From Bacteroidota bacterium (GTDB lineage Bacteria > Bacteroidota > Bacteroidia > Palsa-948), in the NCBI GenBank assembly GCA_016195025.1, contig JACQAL010000014.1:1-45134 (forward strand): a DNA stretch of 45,134 nt, read 5' to 3'. Shown in pieces: positions 16,136-24,447 of this stretch. The notes under the pieces were generated by a model, which was not told the origin of the DNA, did not search any database, and saw nothing but the letters and a program-made list of their open reading frames with translations. Position numbers and translations under genes: made by a program. Numbering within the stretch: position 1 is the stretch's first letter; every line of letters starts with the position of its first letter.

Positions 16136-17512
16136 TCAGGCAACCCGTGCAACCTTGTAAATTTTCTTTGTGCGCGGAGTGATTTTATGGCGCTCGTCAA
16201 TGCGGTGGCCGATAACCCATACTATATTAGTAGAAGATTCCAGCACCCATGTTTCTTCCTTATTATTGAGCGGGAGTTTAATATCAATAAAAAAGTCGCT
16301 GAGTTTCTTTTTCCCTTTCATGCCTAAGGGAAAAAAGAAATCGCCCTGCTTCCATTTGCGGAGCGTTAACGGAAATTCAAGTTTCGCCAAATCAATATAA
16401 GCCGTCTGCGGAGATTTGTCTTTCACTTCGGAAATATTTCCATCCATAATTTCCATCTTCAGTTTCAGATTTTCATTCTGAAATTCGGTTTGATTTTTTT
16501 TCAGAAGAAACTTTTCTTTGTCCCCCTTCGAAGGGGGTGCTCCGACTTGTCGGAGCGGGGGATGTTCTTGCGCAGGATGTGTTGGTGTCAGAATAAAAAA
16601 CTCCCTGTCTTTAATCAGCCGATAGGTTGGTGAAAGGAATTTTTTCCCTGCTGTCGTGTACATTCTTTGCGCAATGAGTTCTGTGGTTTCCGGATTGAAA
16701 TCGTATGCGCGGAGAATTTCATGGAGAACGGTTTCGGCATGACCGCTGTCTTTGAGTTTTTTAATGTTGAGGAGAATATTTTTCCCATCTTCCACAATGA
16801 TTTCTTTTTTCTTTTCCTCGATAAACTTTTTGAAAATATCTCCCGCTTCTTTGAAGTAAGATAATTCTTTGGTGATGGTTTTTTCAAATCCTTTATTCAA
16901 CCTTTTCAGAGAAGGAATTAAATGATGGCGGATGGAATTGCGCAAATATTTATCGGTGAAGTTGGAACTGTCTTCCCTCCACTGCAGTTTATTTTCATCC
17001 GCATAATCGTGAATCATTTTCTTGTTTGCAAAAAGCAGTGGGCGGATAATATTTCCCTGCTTCACCTGAATACCCTGCAATCCTGCAATTCCTGTTCCGC
17101 GCAAAAGATTAATGAAAAATGTTTCGATGGAATCATCCAGATGATGAGCCGTTGCGATGCAATCATATTTTTTATCCTTCGCCAATCGCTTCAGCCATTC
17201 ATAGCGCAATTCGCGGGCAGACATCTGGATGGAAATTTTTTTTCTCTCCGAATATGCTTTTGTGCTGAATGACTTTTTATGAAATGCAACTTTGTATTTC
17301 CCTGCCACTGATTTTACAAACTCCTCATCTTCTTCCGATTCTTCTCCCCGCAATTTAAAATTACAATGCGCAATGCCGAATGAAAATCCCGCTTTGAAAA
17401 ACAAATCGCACATTACAATAGAATCAACGCCACCGCTTACGGTTAGCAGATAACTACGGGAATTATCTCCCAGTTTTTCTTTCCGGATAAAATTTAAAAA
17501 TTGTTCCAGCAT
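16136..17512 (-). CDS. tilS: tRNA(Ile)-lysidine synthase TilS
   Basis: TilS (458 aa) modifies C34 of tRNA-Ile2 to lysidine so that it reads AUA. The PP-loop SGGVDS is at residues 26-31. The blocks GIAHCNFKLRGEES, ATAHHLDDSIETFFINLLRGTG and RPLLFANKKMI follow, then the TilS C-terminal domain ending WVIGHRIDERHKI. I start at the ATG at 17512; the upstream TTG is less likely. An in-frame palindromic insertion of 42 bp (16521-16562) adds HPPLRQVGAPPSKGD between the central and C-terminal domains, a place where an extra loop is tolerable. The gene is otherwise intact. Confidence 0.93.
   Translation of the reverse strand: MLEQFLNFIRKEKLGDNSRSYLLTVSGGVDSIVMCDLFFKAGFSFGIAHCNFKLRGEESEEDEEFVKSVAGKYKVAFHKKSFSTKAYSERKKISIQMSARELRYEWLKRLAKDKKYDCIATAHHLDDSIETFFINLLRGTGIAGLQGIQVKQGNIIRPLLFANKKMIHDYADENKLQWREDSSNFTDKYLRNSIRHHLIPSLKRLNKGFEKTITKELSYFKEAGDIFKKFIEEKKKEIIVEDGKNILLNIKKLKDSGHAETVLHEILRAYDFNPETTELIAQRMYTTAGKKFLSPTYRLIKDREFFILTPTHPAQEHPPLRQVGAPPSKGDKEKFLLKKNQTEFQNENLKLKMEIMDGNISEVKDKSPQTAYIDLAKLEFPLTLRKWKQGDFFFPLGMKGKKKLSDFFIDIKLPLNNKEETWVLESSTNIVWVIGHRIDERHKITPRTKKIYKVARVA
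16521..16562. repeat. Double palindrome inserted in frame in tilS
   Basis: It contains two perfect palindromes: CCCCCTTCGAAGGGGG (16522-16537) and GCTCCGACTTGTCGGAGC (16539-16556, 2-nt loop). Outer CCCC/GGGGG flanks close the unit. Its length of 42 bp is a multiple of three and it has no stop in the tilS frame. Confidence 0.8.
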
Positions 17513-17591
17513 AAAATGAAATTCCAAAATACAAAACTCAAATTACAAATAATCCCGATAACTATCTGGACAAATAGTCAAATTCAAAACA

Positions 17592-18899
17592 TCAAACCAA
17601 AGAGTTCTGGTATTCTTTGGAATTTGTTTTTTCGGATTTGGGATTTTCTGCGCCTAGCGCAGAGAACATTCCTTTCGCTTTCAGCAAACACTCTTCGTAT
17701 TCTTCTTCGGGAATTGAGTTGGCGGTGATGGCGCCTCCGACCGAGAAGGATAAATAGTTGGAAACGGAATTATAGAGAATACTCCGGATGACAACGTTGA
17801 AATCAAAATCTCCTTCAGGTGTAATATAGCCAACCGCTCCGGAATAAAGCCCGCGCTTTGTTTTTTCAAACTTGTCAATCAGTTTCATCGCGCTGAGTTT
17901 TGGTGCGCCTGTCATGGAACCCATAGGGAAAGCGTTTTTGATTACACCGGTAAAATGAACTCCGTCTTTCATTTCTCCGCTCACGGTGGAAATCATCTGG
18001 TGCCATTGTTTGAACGAATAAATGCCGAAGAGCTCTTCCGTTTTTACATTCTCGCACGTTCTGGACAAATCGTTCCGCACTAAATCCACTATCATCACAT
18101 TCTCGCTTTTATCTTTTACGCTGTTTGCTAATTTTTCTTTTTGCAGCAAATCTTCTTCAAAAGTTTTTCCCCGCCTTGCAGTTCCCTTAATCGGCTGGGA
18201 AATTATTTTCTTTCCTTCCTTCTTTAGAAACCGTTCGGGGCTTGCGCATAGTAAATAATTATTGTTCCTCCTGTAAAATGCAGAGAAAGGCGCTTGCGAA
18301 GTTTCATTCAGTTTCAAAAAAACTTCTGCGGGATTTATCTCTGCAGTATCAGAAAAAAATTCCATGCAGTAATTCATTTCGTAAATATCGCCTCGCTGAA
18401 TGTGTTTTTTAATTCTCGTTATGGTTTGAATGTAATCTTGTTTTGAAATTCTTTGTGAGATTTCAAGGGACAAGGGGCAAGGGACAGGGGGCAAGGAGAA
18501 ATTCAGAATTTTATAAAACAAATTCTCAATTTCATTTTCCAAAGAAACTTCCGGCAGAAATCCAATTTCAACTTTATTTTTCCTGACAATGAAAACATAT
18601 TTCGGCTGAAAGAAATGCGCTTCACCTCCTGTATCCATTTGTAAATGGGAAGCCGGATACGATAAAAACCCAAACAACCAGTCCTGTTTTGATTCGTAAA
18701 AATTTTTCAGCATATCGAAACAGTTCTCCTTGCAAATAATTTCTTCCGCGCAATCAAGCGCAACAAGCATCTCGGTTTCGCTGCCGTTATATTCATTGCT
18801 CTGAAGAACACCCGCGCGCGAAAAACCCGATGCGCAATGCAAAATATTTTCTTTGAAAATGTTTACATCACTTATTTCAAAGTGCAGCCATTTTCTCAT
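17592..18899 (-). CDS. pabB: Aminodeoxychorismate synthase component I (PabB)
   Basis: This 435-aa chorismate-binding enzyme makes 4-amino-4-deoxychorismate for folate synthesis. The motif SQPIKGTARRG has Lys in PIKGT, which marks PabB, where TrpE would have PIAGT. Other blocks are MIVDLVRNDLSRTC, GSMTGAPKLSAMKLID and GLYSGAVGYITPEGDFDFNV. The C-terminus is complete. A GGGACAAGGGGCAAGG-type repeat (18467-18497) lies in frame in the N-terminal half and encodes SLPPVPCPLSL. tilS follows on the same strand. A possible promoter at 18904-18933 lies so close that the message would be almost leaderless. Confidence 0.92.
   Translation of the reverse strand: MRKWLHFEISDVNIFKENILHCASGFSRAGVLQSNEYNGSETEMLVALDCAEEIICKENCFDMLKNFYESKQDWLFGFLSYPASHLQMDTGGEAHFFQPKYVFIVRKNKVEIGFLPEVSLENEIENLFYKILNFSLPPVPCPLSLEISQRISKQDYIQTITRIKKHIQRGDIYEMNYCMEFFSDTAEINPAEVFLKLNETSQAPFSAFYRRNNNYLLCASPERFLKKEGKKIISQPIKGTARRGKTFEEDLLQKEKLANSVKDKSENVMIVDLVRNDLSRTCENVKTEELFGIYSFKQWHQMISTVSGEMKDGVHFTGVIKNAFPMGSMTGAPKLSAMKLIDKFEKTKRGLYSGAVGYITPEGDFDFNVVIRSILYNSVSNYLSFSVGGAITANSIPEEEYEECLLKAKGMFSALGAENPKSEKTNSKEYQNSLV
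18467..18497. repeat. GGGACAAGGGGCAAGG tandem repeat inside pabB
   Basis: Four irregular copies of GGGACA/GGGGCA with AAG spacers keep the pabB frame. Flanking TTGAAATT and ATTTCAA suggest a small inverted repeat next to it. Confidence 0.65.
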
Positions 18900-18903
18900 T
18901 CGG

Positions 18904-18933
18904 CAAAAGTAAATTAACTTGTTAAAGTATCAA
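18904..18933 (-). promoter_or_regulatory. Possible pabB promoter (TTG-N19-TACTTTTG)
   Basis: On the minus strand TTG (18931-18933), 19 bases and TACTTTTG (18904-18911) fit the Bacteroidota promoter. The -7 box ends 4 bp before the ATG, so transcription would start at or next to the start codon. Confidence 0.45.
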
Positions 18934-18983
18934 TCTGGCGCTGGCTGTTATTGGTACATTAGTATCCATTCGTAATTTAGTAG

Positions 18984-19142
18984 GTGGCAATCAGCAAAAT
19001 ACATGCCCTGAAACTTTCAACAAGCCCAAAATTCATCGAAGAAATTGCTACATTCGTCTATTATAAACAGGAACTGGTCGAAATGTTTTCTTTACTGCTT
19101 GTTATTTACAATATAGTGCTTAAACTTGTAATTGATTGGTAA
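18984..19142 (+). CDS. Possible small ORF or gene remnant
   Basis: A 52-codon frame from a GTG reads MAISKIHALKLSTSPKFIEE and on to LLLVIYNIVLKLVIDW. It has a plausible amphipathic helix followed by a hydrophobic stretch, and some resemblance in feel to the start of a transposase-type protein, which I cannot confirm. It sits in the 250-bp gap before the T9SS gene. It may be spurious. Confidence 0.25.
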   Translation: MAISKIHALKLSTSPKFIEEIATFVYYKQELVEMFSLLLVIYNIVLKLVIDW

Positions 19143-19152
19143 TGTTCTGCAC

Positions 19153-20466
19153 ATGAAACAAAAACTATCTGCCACAGGACAGATCCCGACAAAGTCGGGA
19201 CGCGCAATCATATTTTCTTTTTTTGCTTTACTTGCACTGCTTGCATGGCAAAATAATTCTTATGGGCAGGCAATACTGAAGTTCGGAGGAACAGCAACCT
19301 ATATTAAACTTTCAAATGGCACAAGCGGAACTCCAATTTATCTTGTTGTTGACAACCCTGCCAACACTGCTATTCAGGGAGCTTCAAGCACTGCAGGATG
19401 GATTATTTCAGAAAGCGATTTTAACTATGTGAAATGGGATGCCGGAACAACAGTTGCTTCTTATATAATTCCTTTCGGTTATAACACAAGCGACTATATT
19501 CCTTTCACTTTTAATAAAACTTCTGCGGGCAGCGCTAACTTTTATGCCTCTACCTATCATACAGCAGCATCAGACAATTTACCATACGCATATTCTTCAC
19601 CTACTGCAATATTTCAGGGCACCGGAGGAACCTTTACCAATGATGTGATTGACCGCTGGTGGAGAATCAATGTTTCGGCTGCTGCAACGGCCGATATGAC
19701 CTTTTCTTATCCTTCAGCCGAAAATACTTTAGCCGCATCAAATACCGATGTTATCAAACCCCAGCGATGGAATGGCACCGGATGGGATGCGCCCGTTGGA
19801 GCCGGAAGCAATGCTGTTACAAGTGGTGTGGGAACTGTTAATTCAGGAAGTATATCCAGCTTTTCTCCATGGGTGCTTTCCCGCGCAAGCAATTTTCTTC
19901 CTCTCGAATGGCTCTCTCTTTCTACCGGATGCGACAGAGCTGATGTAATTATTAAATGGAGCACCGCCACCGAGCAGAACTCCGATTTTTTTACGGTGGA
20001 AAAAAGTTCAGACGGAAATAATTTCACCGCCATTGCCGCTGTGCCCGCGTCAGGCAATTCAAGCACGGTGAAAAATTATTCGGCAGTTGATCGCGATGCG
20101 TACGGAACTAATTTTTACCGCGTGCGCGAAACCGATCATGACGGAACTTTTTCCCTCAGCGAAACAGTTGCCGCCAGCGGATGCGCGGGCGATAACGTGA
20201 ACATTTACGCAGAAGGCGGAAGCATTATGATTGACATTGCCGCGGCTGAAGACGGAAAATATGCCATTGAACTTTTCACCGTGCTGGGGCAGCGGCTGGA
20301 TGCCGAGCAGCGCACGGTTCTGAAAGGAAACAATCATATTAAACTTATGCCCGAACTTGCCAGCGCGGTTTACTGCGTGAAGGTTTACCCCATTGGAAAT
20401 TCCTACGGGGTGAGCGGCAACAACAATACAATAACAAAAAAAGTTTTTATACGTTCAACAGAATAA
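19153..20466 (+). CDS. Secreted T9SS-sorted protein with Fn3-like domain
   Basis: This 437-aa protein has a long N-terminal signal region with the hydrophobic stretch AIIFSFFALLALLAW ending near NNSYGQ (residue about 38). A 200-residue beta-rich region of unknown type follows. Next is the Bacteroidota Fn3-like block starting LPLEWLSLSTGC with IKWSTATEQNSDFFTVEKS and YRVRETDHDG. The last 80 residues resemble a T9SS sorting domain (YAIELFTVLGQRL to KKVFIRSTE). I use the ATG at 19153. Codons 11-16 are formed by a palindrome (TCCCGACAAAGTCGGGA), an in-frame insertion just before the hydrophobic core. Function unknown; surface exposure is inferred. Confidence 0.85.
   Translation: MKQKLSATGQIPTKSGRAIIFSFFALLALLAWQNNSYGQAILKFGGTATYIKLSNGTSGTPIYLVVDNPANTAIQGASSTAGWIISESDFNYVKWDAGTTVASYIIPFGYNTSDYIPFTFNKTSAGSANFYASTYHTAASDNLPYAYSSPTAIFQGTGGTFTNDVIDRWWRINVSAAATADMTFSYPSAENTLAASNTDVIKPQRWNGTGWDAPVGAGSNAVTSGVGTVNSGSISSFSPWVLSRASNFLPLEWLSLSTGCDRADVIIKWSTATEQNSDFFTVEKSSDGNNFTAIAAVPASGNSSTVKNYSAVDRDAYGTNFYRVRETDHDGTFSLSETVAASGCAGDNVNIYAEGGSIMIDIAAAEDGKYAIELFTVLGQRLDAEQRTVLKGNNHIKLMPELASAVYCVKVYPIGNSYGVSGNNNTITKKVFIRSTE
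19184..19200. repeat. TCCCGAC palindrome inside the signal region of the T9SS gene
   Basis: TCCCGAC and GTCGGGA are perfect 7-bp arms with an AAA loop. A near copy (TCCCGACAAATCGGGA) lies in intergenic DNA at 24366-24381. Confidence 0.75.
20434..20460. repeat. First copy of the AAAGTTTTTATACGTTCAACA repeat, at the 3' end of the T9SS gene
   Basis: The last codons of the T9SS gene (KKVFIRST) contain AAAAAAAGTTTTTATACG plus TTCAACA. The same string starts the two leader blocks at 21064-21184 and 21701-21832. Confidence 0.75.
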
Positions 20467-20475
20467 AAACAGAGT

Positions 20476-21057
20476 ATGGAACCCATTGTGCTGAAACATA
20501 AAAAAGCCGTTGAGATGACCGATGACGAGTTCGCGCAGTTTTGTGCCGAGAACCGCGATTTGCGAATTGAGCGCAACAGCAATAAAAATATTTTAATCAT
20601 GAGTCCCACCCATTCTTATACCGGGAAACACAATTCGGAAATTATCCGCCAACTTTCTAACTGGAATCACAAACATAAATCCGGTTATGTTTTTGATTCA
20701 AGCACAGGATTCACACTATCCAATAACGCCATGCGCTGCCCCGATGCAGCATGGCTTAAAAAAGAACGGTGGGATGCACTCAGCGAAAAAGAAAAAAAAT
20801 CATTCGCTCCGCTATGCCCCGATTTTCTCATAGAACTAAAATCAGATACCGACTCGCTTCCCGAACTCAAAAACAAAATGCAGGAATGGCTCGCTCAGGG
20901 CTGCCGCCTGGGCTGGCTCATTGATATTGACGCGCAAAAAATTTACATATACAAGCCCGGCACCGAAGTGAAAACCATGAGTGGCTTTGACGGCAAACTT
21001 TCAGGCGAAGAGGTATTGAATGGCTTTGAACTTGATTTAACGGAACTAAAATTATAA
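20476..21057 (+). CDS. Uma2 family endonuclease-like protein (DUF820)
   Basis: This 193-aa protein belongs to the Uma2/DUF820 family, a PD-(D/E)XK nuclease fold. Visible residues are PDAAWLKKERW near 97 and PDFLIELKSDTD near 120, which give the D and ExK catalytic pattern, followed by GWLIDIDAQKIYIYKP. The fold and metal site are expected from the family, but the biological target is not known. The gene starts 9 bp after the T9SS gene stop, and the toxin-antitoxin pair follows, so it sits among accessory cargo genes. Confidence 0.88.
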   Translation: MEPIVLKHKKAVEMTDDEFAQFCAENRDLRIERNSNKNILIMSPTHSYTGKHNSEIIRQLSNWNHKHKSGYVFDSSTGFTLSNNAMRCPDAAWLKKERWDALSEKEKKSFAPLCPDFLIELKSDTDSLPELKNKMQEWLAQGCRLGWLIDIDAQKIYIYKPGTEVKTMSGFDGKLSGEEVLNGFELDLTELKL

Positions 21058-21063
21058 AGCAAC

Positions 21064-21184
21064 CAAAAACATTTTTATACGTTCAACAATGATACAGATA
21101 ACTAATCACTACGAATTTACGAATGGGGCTGCTTATTCGCAGATTCGTTTTCATTCGCTATCAGCACAACAATAATCAACGCCA
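21064..21184. repeat. Leader block, copy A, before the antitoxin gene
   Basis: A block starting CATTTTTATACGTTCAACA then ATGATACAGATAACTAATCA, CTACGAATTTACGAATG and later ATTCGCTATCAGCAC runs to the antitoxin ATG (…CAACGCCAATGAAAA). It is largely repeated at 21701-21832, which runs to the ATG of the next gene. Confidence 0.8.
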
Positions 21185-21403
21185 ATGAAAACATTAATTG
21201 CTCCGCTCAGAAACGAAAAACAAGCAGACCTGTTTCTGAAAATATTTAAAAAGATGGGCGTGAAAGCAAAACTCTACAGCGAAGAAGAAATGGAGGACTT
21301 TGCGCTGGCAAAACATGCACAGGAAGCGCTCAATGAAAAAGAAGAACTTCCGGTGGAAGAACTATACGAATACTTGCGCAAACAGGGAGTTGAAATGGAC
21401 TAA
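21185..21403 (+). CDS. Antitoxin of a type II toxin-antitoxin pair
   Basis: This 72-aa acidic protein is followed after 6 bp by a RelE/ParE-type toxin gene, the usual antitoxin-toxin order. The sequence is helical (RNEKQADLFLKIFKKMGVK, then an acidic helix EEEMEDFALAKHAQEA), ending VEELYEYLRKQGVEMD. I see no clear DNA-binding fold. The role is inferred from position, size and charge. Confidence 0.75.
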   Translation: MKTLIAPLRNEKQADLFLKIFKKMGVKAKLYSEEEMEDFALAKHAQEALNEKEELPVEELYEYLRKQGVEMD

Positions 21404-21409
21404 AGCCGG

Positions 21410-21694
21410 ATGAATGTAAAATACAAACCCAAGTTCAGAAAAGACCTTGGGAAAATTAAAGACAAAGAAACACATAAAGCGATATACCGCGCATTAAAGA
21501 ACATAGAAAAAGCAAACCATGGCTCACAAATTAACAATATAAAGAAACTGAAAAATTATGAAACCCTATACAGAATACGAATTACAATAGATGCAAAAAG
21601 GGACTACAGAATGGTAATAAGAATAAAAAACAATAATGTATTGCTTCTGCGGTTCTTGCCGCGCAAAAAAGTATATTCACAAAAACCATATTAA
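21410..21694 (+). CDS. RelE/ParE superfamily toxin
   Basis: This 94-aa basic protein has the RelE/ParE pattern: an N-terminal helical pair (YKPKFRKDLGKIKDKETHKA), then strands KLKNYETLYRIRI, KRDYRMVIRIKNN and LLLRFLPRKKVYSQ. The Arg in YRIRI and the Arg/Lys cluster near the C-terminus are the kind of residues used by RelE for mRNA cleavage, but ParE-like gyrase inhibition cannot be ruled out. It follows its antitoxin gene by 6 bp. The pair sits between two copies of the same leader repeat. Confidence 0.82.
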   Translation: MNVKYKPKFRKDLGKIKDKETHKAIYRALKNIEKANHGSQINNIKKLKNYETLYRIRITIDAKRDYRMVIRIKNNNVLLLRFLPRKKVYSQKPY

Positions 21695-21700
21695 CCATAG

Positions 21701-21832
21701 CAACAAAAAAAGTTTTTATCCGTTGAACAATGGTACAGATAACTAATCACTGCGAATTTACGAATGATAATACAATGGATGTTATTCGAAGATTCGCAAC
21801 TATTCGCTATCCGCACAAATAACCCAACACCA
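21701..21832. repeat. Leader block, copy B, before the long surface protein gene
   Basis: It starts AAAAAAAGTTTTTATCCG, then TTGAACAATGGTACAGATAA and CTAATCACTGCGAATTTACG, and ends ATTCGCTATCCGCAC and CAACACCAATGAAAAAA. It matches copy A at 21064-21184 up to and including the start codon context. Confidence 0.8.
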
Positions 21833-24154
21833 ATGAAAAAAATAATTTTACACTCCGCACTGTTACTCTCCGCCTTCTTTCTCCCTTTAGGGCAGGGGCT
21901 TCTTGCGCAGAACATTTCCGTTAATACATCTGGTGCTGCAAACAGTACGCTAAGCATGCTCGAAGTGCTGCAGATAAGCACTACTGCAAGTACAAAAGGA
22001 TTACACATAGCGCACAGCGGAGCAATTGCCGGAACGGGTTATGGAATATGGGCGGAAAAAACAGGGGCATCCACAACAAATATTGCCGGCTATTTCAGTG
22101 CATCAGGCGCAACAAATAATTATGCGTTGATTGTTCCAAGCACCGGTGGAAGGGTAGGTTTTGGAACCATTACACCATTATATGGCGTACAGGTAGATAA
22201 TACTGGCGATGTACCGTTTTTATTTTTTAATACAACATCGGGTGTAAATAAAAGAACAAGGATAAACTTTGGACAAACCGGCACACTGGGTATGGAAATA
22301 GGCAGTGACTATTCAATGAACAATACGAATGATTTATATTTCTATAACCGCGCAACAGGAGCCACAGGCGGATACATGAATCCAGGAACCAGTATTTGGT
22401 TTTCTGCTAGAAGCACTAGTGCTGACTTTTATATGACCAACGCGGGTAATACAGGAATCGGAACCATAACACCCGGCACAACAAAACTAGATGTGGTGGG
22501 TCCTGCAACCGGAAGCGGTATAACAATTTATGCAGATGGAGGCGGAGATATTGTTTCGGCAAGCGGTGGTTCACTTTTCTTTGATGGAAATTATAGTTAT
22601 GCCGGAGGAAATTATATCAGGCCCATAGGAGGAGCAAACACTCAGGGCTTTTATACATCCGGCACTCAAAGAATGAGGATATTATCTGGCGGACAAATTT
22701 TAGTGAATAATACCGGAGCATCAACTTATGCGAGCGATTTATTTGAAGTGTTAGGCAACGCAACTTATCCGGATCCTGTAAATGGACTTACATCAGTCAC
22801 CACAGGTACTGCGGTGTATGGTGAAAACACTGCTGCATCAGGAGGAAGTACGGGTGACGGTGTTGATGGATATACAGCACAGTACTCTGGTTATGGTATG
22901 TGGGGAGGAAATGGCAATGCAGGAGTTGCGGGTTCTTATAACGCAATAGGAATTCGAGGCGATAATACTGCCGCGGCAGTAGCGGGAGCAGGAGGTTCTG
23001 GTGTTGCAGGTTCATCAAGTCAGCCAACTAGTGCGGGGACAATAGGATGGAACTTTAATTCTACAGGAACAGGGCTTGTTGGTTTAGGAAACAATTTGGC
23101 CACAGCTACTTTTTTAACGGTCGGAAGCGGAGGTGCTTTCACAGGTAATCAGGTTGGGCTTTACGCAAATCAACCAACAGCCAGTAATACTCTTTCCGGT
23201 TCAGGATATAATAGCGGGAATTCTTATGATGGCGTATTGTGCGATGCGAATGTGTCTTCTTCTTCTTATCACTTCGGATTACATGGTACTCTTCAGGGTT
23301 CGGGTTCAACTCGTTCTGGTGCTGTTTTAGGTTACAAAGGTACTTCGGGCGAATGGGGGTCTATTGGTTATAGAACTTCTGGTAGTGCCAACTATTCTGG
23401 TTATTTTGTAGGCACTGCCATTGGTAATAATGTTGGCACAGGAAGAATGGCAAATTCTATTCCACAACAACGAACAAGTATGGGAATAGGTGTGTATGGT
23501 GATGTGGGAAGTTGGATAAGAGGAAATATTTATGGTCTGAATATTAAAGGTGAAAGATATAGTATGTATGTCGATGGAAAATCTTATACTAATGATGTGA
23601 TTGCGCAATTAAATGATAATGGACCGGGTGCGGACAGAACTGTTTCTTATGTTCCTACTTCCACCAGCGTGGATGTGTATGCTAAAGGAACAGCAGCGCT
23701 TACTAATGGAAAAGCATTTGTAAGGTTCGACAGAAACTACAGTTCCATGGTTTCTTCAGAAGTTCCGGTAATTGTTACCGTAACACCTATGGGAAAAAGC
23801 AGCGGAGTGTATATTGAATCGGTAAGCGCAGAGGGATTCACCGTGGTTGAAAACAATAACGGAACATCCAATGTGCAATTATCATGGATTGCTGTAGGCA
23901 CCAAAAAAGGATATGAAAAAGTTGAAACCCCAAAAGAACTGCTTTCTCCTGAATACGATTCCAACATGAACGAAGTTATGTTTAATGAAAATGATTTAGA
24001 GCATGCAGGAAAACCCATGTGGTGGGATGGCAGCAAATTAAGATTTGATGCTACTCCCCTAGAGCCAGTTGCTGTAAAAGATGAAAGCATTTACGGACAC
24101 GCAACTCTAGCCCCTCCTCCGAGAAAACCATCTAAATCCGCAAGCAAGCAGTAA
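21833..24154 (+). CDS. Long secreted surface protein (tail-fibre-like repeats)
   Basis: This protein has 773 aa from the ATG at 21833 (the open frame begins further upstream in the leader repeat). A signal peptide KKIILHSALLLSAFFLPLGQ ends near LLAQ. The body is rich in Gly, Ser, Thr and Asn, with motifs VGFGTITPLYGVQVD and TGIGTITPGTTKLDV, which are typical of long Bacteroidota surface proteins resembling phage tail fibres. The C-terminal part (GTAALTNGKAFVRFD, PVIVTVTPMGKSSGVYIES) looks like a small beta-domain. The end KPSKSASKQ has no T9SS sorting motif. A fibrous adhesin-like role is inference. Confidence 0.78.
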   Translation: MKKIILHSALLLSAFFLPLGQGLLAQNISVNTSGAANSTLSMLEVLQISTTASTKGLHIAHSGAIAGTGYGIWAEKTGASTTNIAGYFSASGATNNYALIVPSTGGRVGFGTITPLYGVQVDNTGDVPFLFFNTTSGVNKRTRINFGQTGTLGMEIGSDYSMNNTNDLYFYNRATGATGGYMNPGTSIWFSARSTSADFYMTNAGNTGIGTITPGTTKLDVVGPATGSGITIYADGGGDIVSASGGSLFFDGNYSYAGGNYIRPIGGANTQGFYTSGTQRMRILSGGQILVNNTGASTYASDLFEVLGNATYPDPVNGLTSVTTGTAVYGENTAASGGSTGDGVDGYTAQYSGYGMWGGNGNAGVAGSYNAIGIRGDNTAAAVAGAGGSGVAGSSSQPTSAGTIGWNFNSTGTGLVGLGNNLATATFLTVGSGGAFTGNQVGLYANQPTASNTLSGSGYNSGNSYDGVLCDANVSSSSYHFGLHGTLQGSGSTRSGAVLGYKGTSGEWGSIGYRTSGSANYSGYFVGTAIGNNVGTGRMANSIPQQRTSMGIGVYGDVGSWIRGNIYGLNIKGERYSMYVDGKSYTNDVIAQLNDNGPGADRTVSYVPTSTSVDVYAKGTAALTNGKAFVRFDRNYSSMVSSEVPVIVTVTPMGKSSGVYIESVSAEGFTVVENNNGTSNVQLSWIAVGTKKGYEKVETPKELLSPEYDSNMNEVMFNENDLEHAGKPMWWDGSKLRFDATPLEPVAVKDESIYGHATLAPPPRKPSKSASKQ

Positions 24155-24159
24155 AGATT

Positions 24160-24420
24160 ATTTCCAACGTACGCGTTAAGCTCTGCTTAGTGCGTGAGTA
24201 AAAACCAAAGCCCCTTGATTTTCCCCGCTGGCGCGCGTTTGCAACGCGTGTCAAGAGGTTTAGCATTTGTAATGCAAGCATAAAAAACCAAAGCCCTGTG
24301 CTCCGTAGGAGTGGCTATGCCACAAAATATGCGCGGGGTTTTTGTTTAAGAACTCACCCCAACCCTCCCGACAAATCGGGACAGGTCTCTTTAAAAAAGA
24401 GAGGGAGTAGAGAAAAAAAA
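24160..24420. repeat. Cluster of dispersed palindromic repeats after the surface protein gene
   Basis: This gene-free stretch of about 290 bp is made of mosaic short repeats. CGTACGCGTTAAGCTCTGCT stands at the left. AAAAACCAAAGCCC occurs twice. GCGCGCGTTTGCAACGCG is a hairpin, and GGAGTGGCTATGCCACA another. The pair AAAACCAAAGCCC and GCGGGGTTTTTG could act as a terminator. TCCCGACAAATCGGGA is at 24366-24381, and CTCTTTAAAAAAGAGAGG lies near the end. No gene is visible. Confidence 0.6.
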
Positions 24421-24423
24421 GTT

Positions 24424-24431
24424 TATCTTTG
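24424..24431 (+). promoter_or_regulatory. Possible -7 promoter box before the protease-like gene
   Basis: TATCTTTG is a perfect Bacteroidota -7 box 16 nt before the ATG at 24448. The region 18-19 bp upstream is purine-rich and has no TTTG, so only half a promoter is visible. Confidence 0.45.
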
Positions 24432-24447
24432 TATAAAAAGAGAAAAT

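Noticed and set aside
17592-18899. Anthranilate synthase component I (trpE) as identity of this gene
   Set aside because: The PIKGT motif with Lys marks PabB, and no trp genes are adjacent.
21764-21832. Longer N-terminus for the long surface protein
   Set aside because: The upstream codons belong to the duplicated leader block, and the signal peptide starts at the ATG at 21833.
24298-24447. Longer N-terminus for the retropepsin-like protein
   Set aside because: The extra 50 codons lie in palindromic repeat DNA, and a -7 promoter box and good ATG lie at 24424 and 24448.
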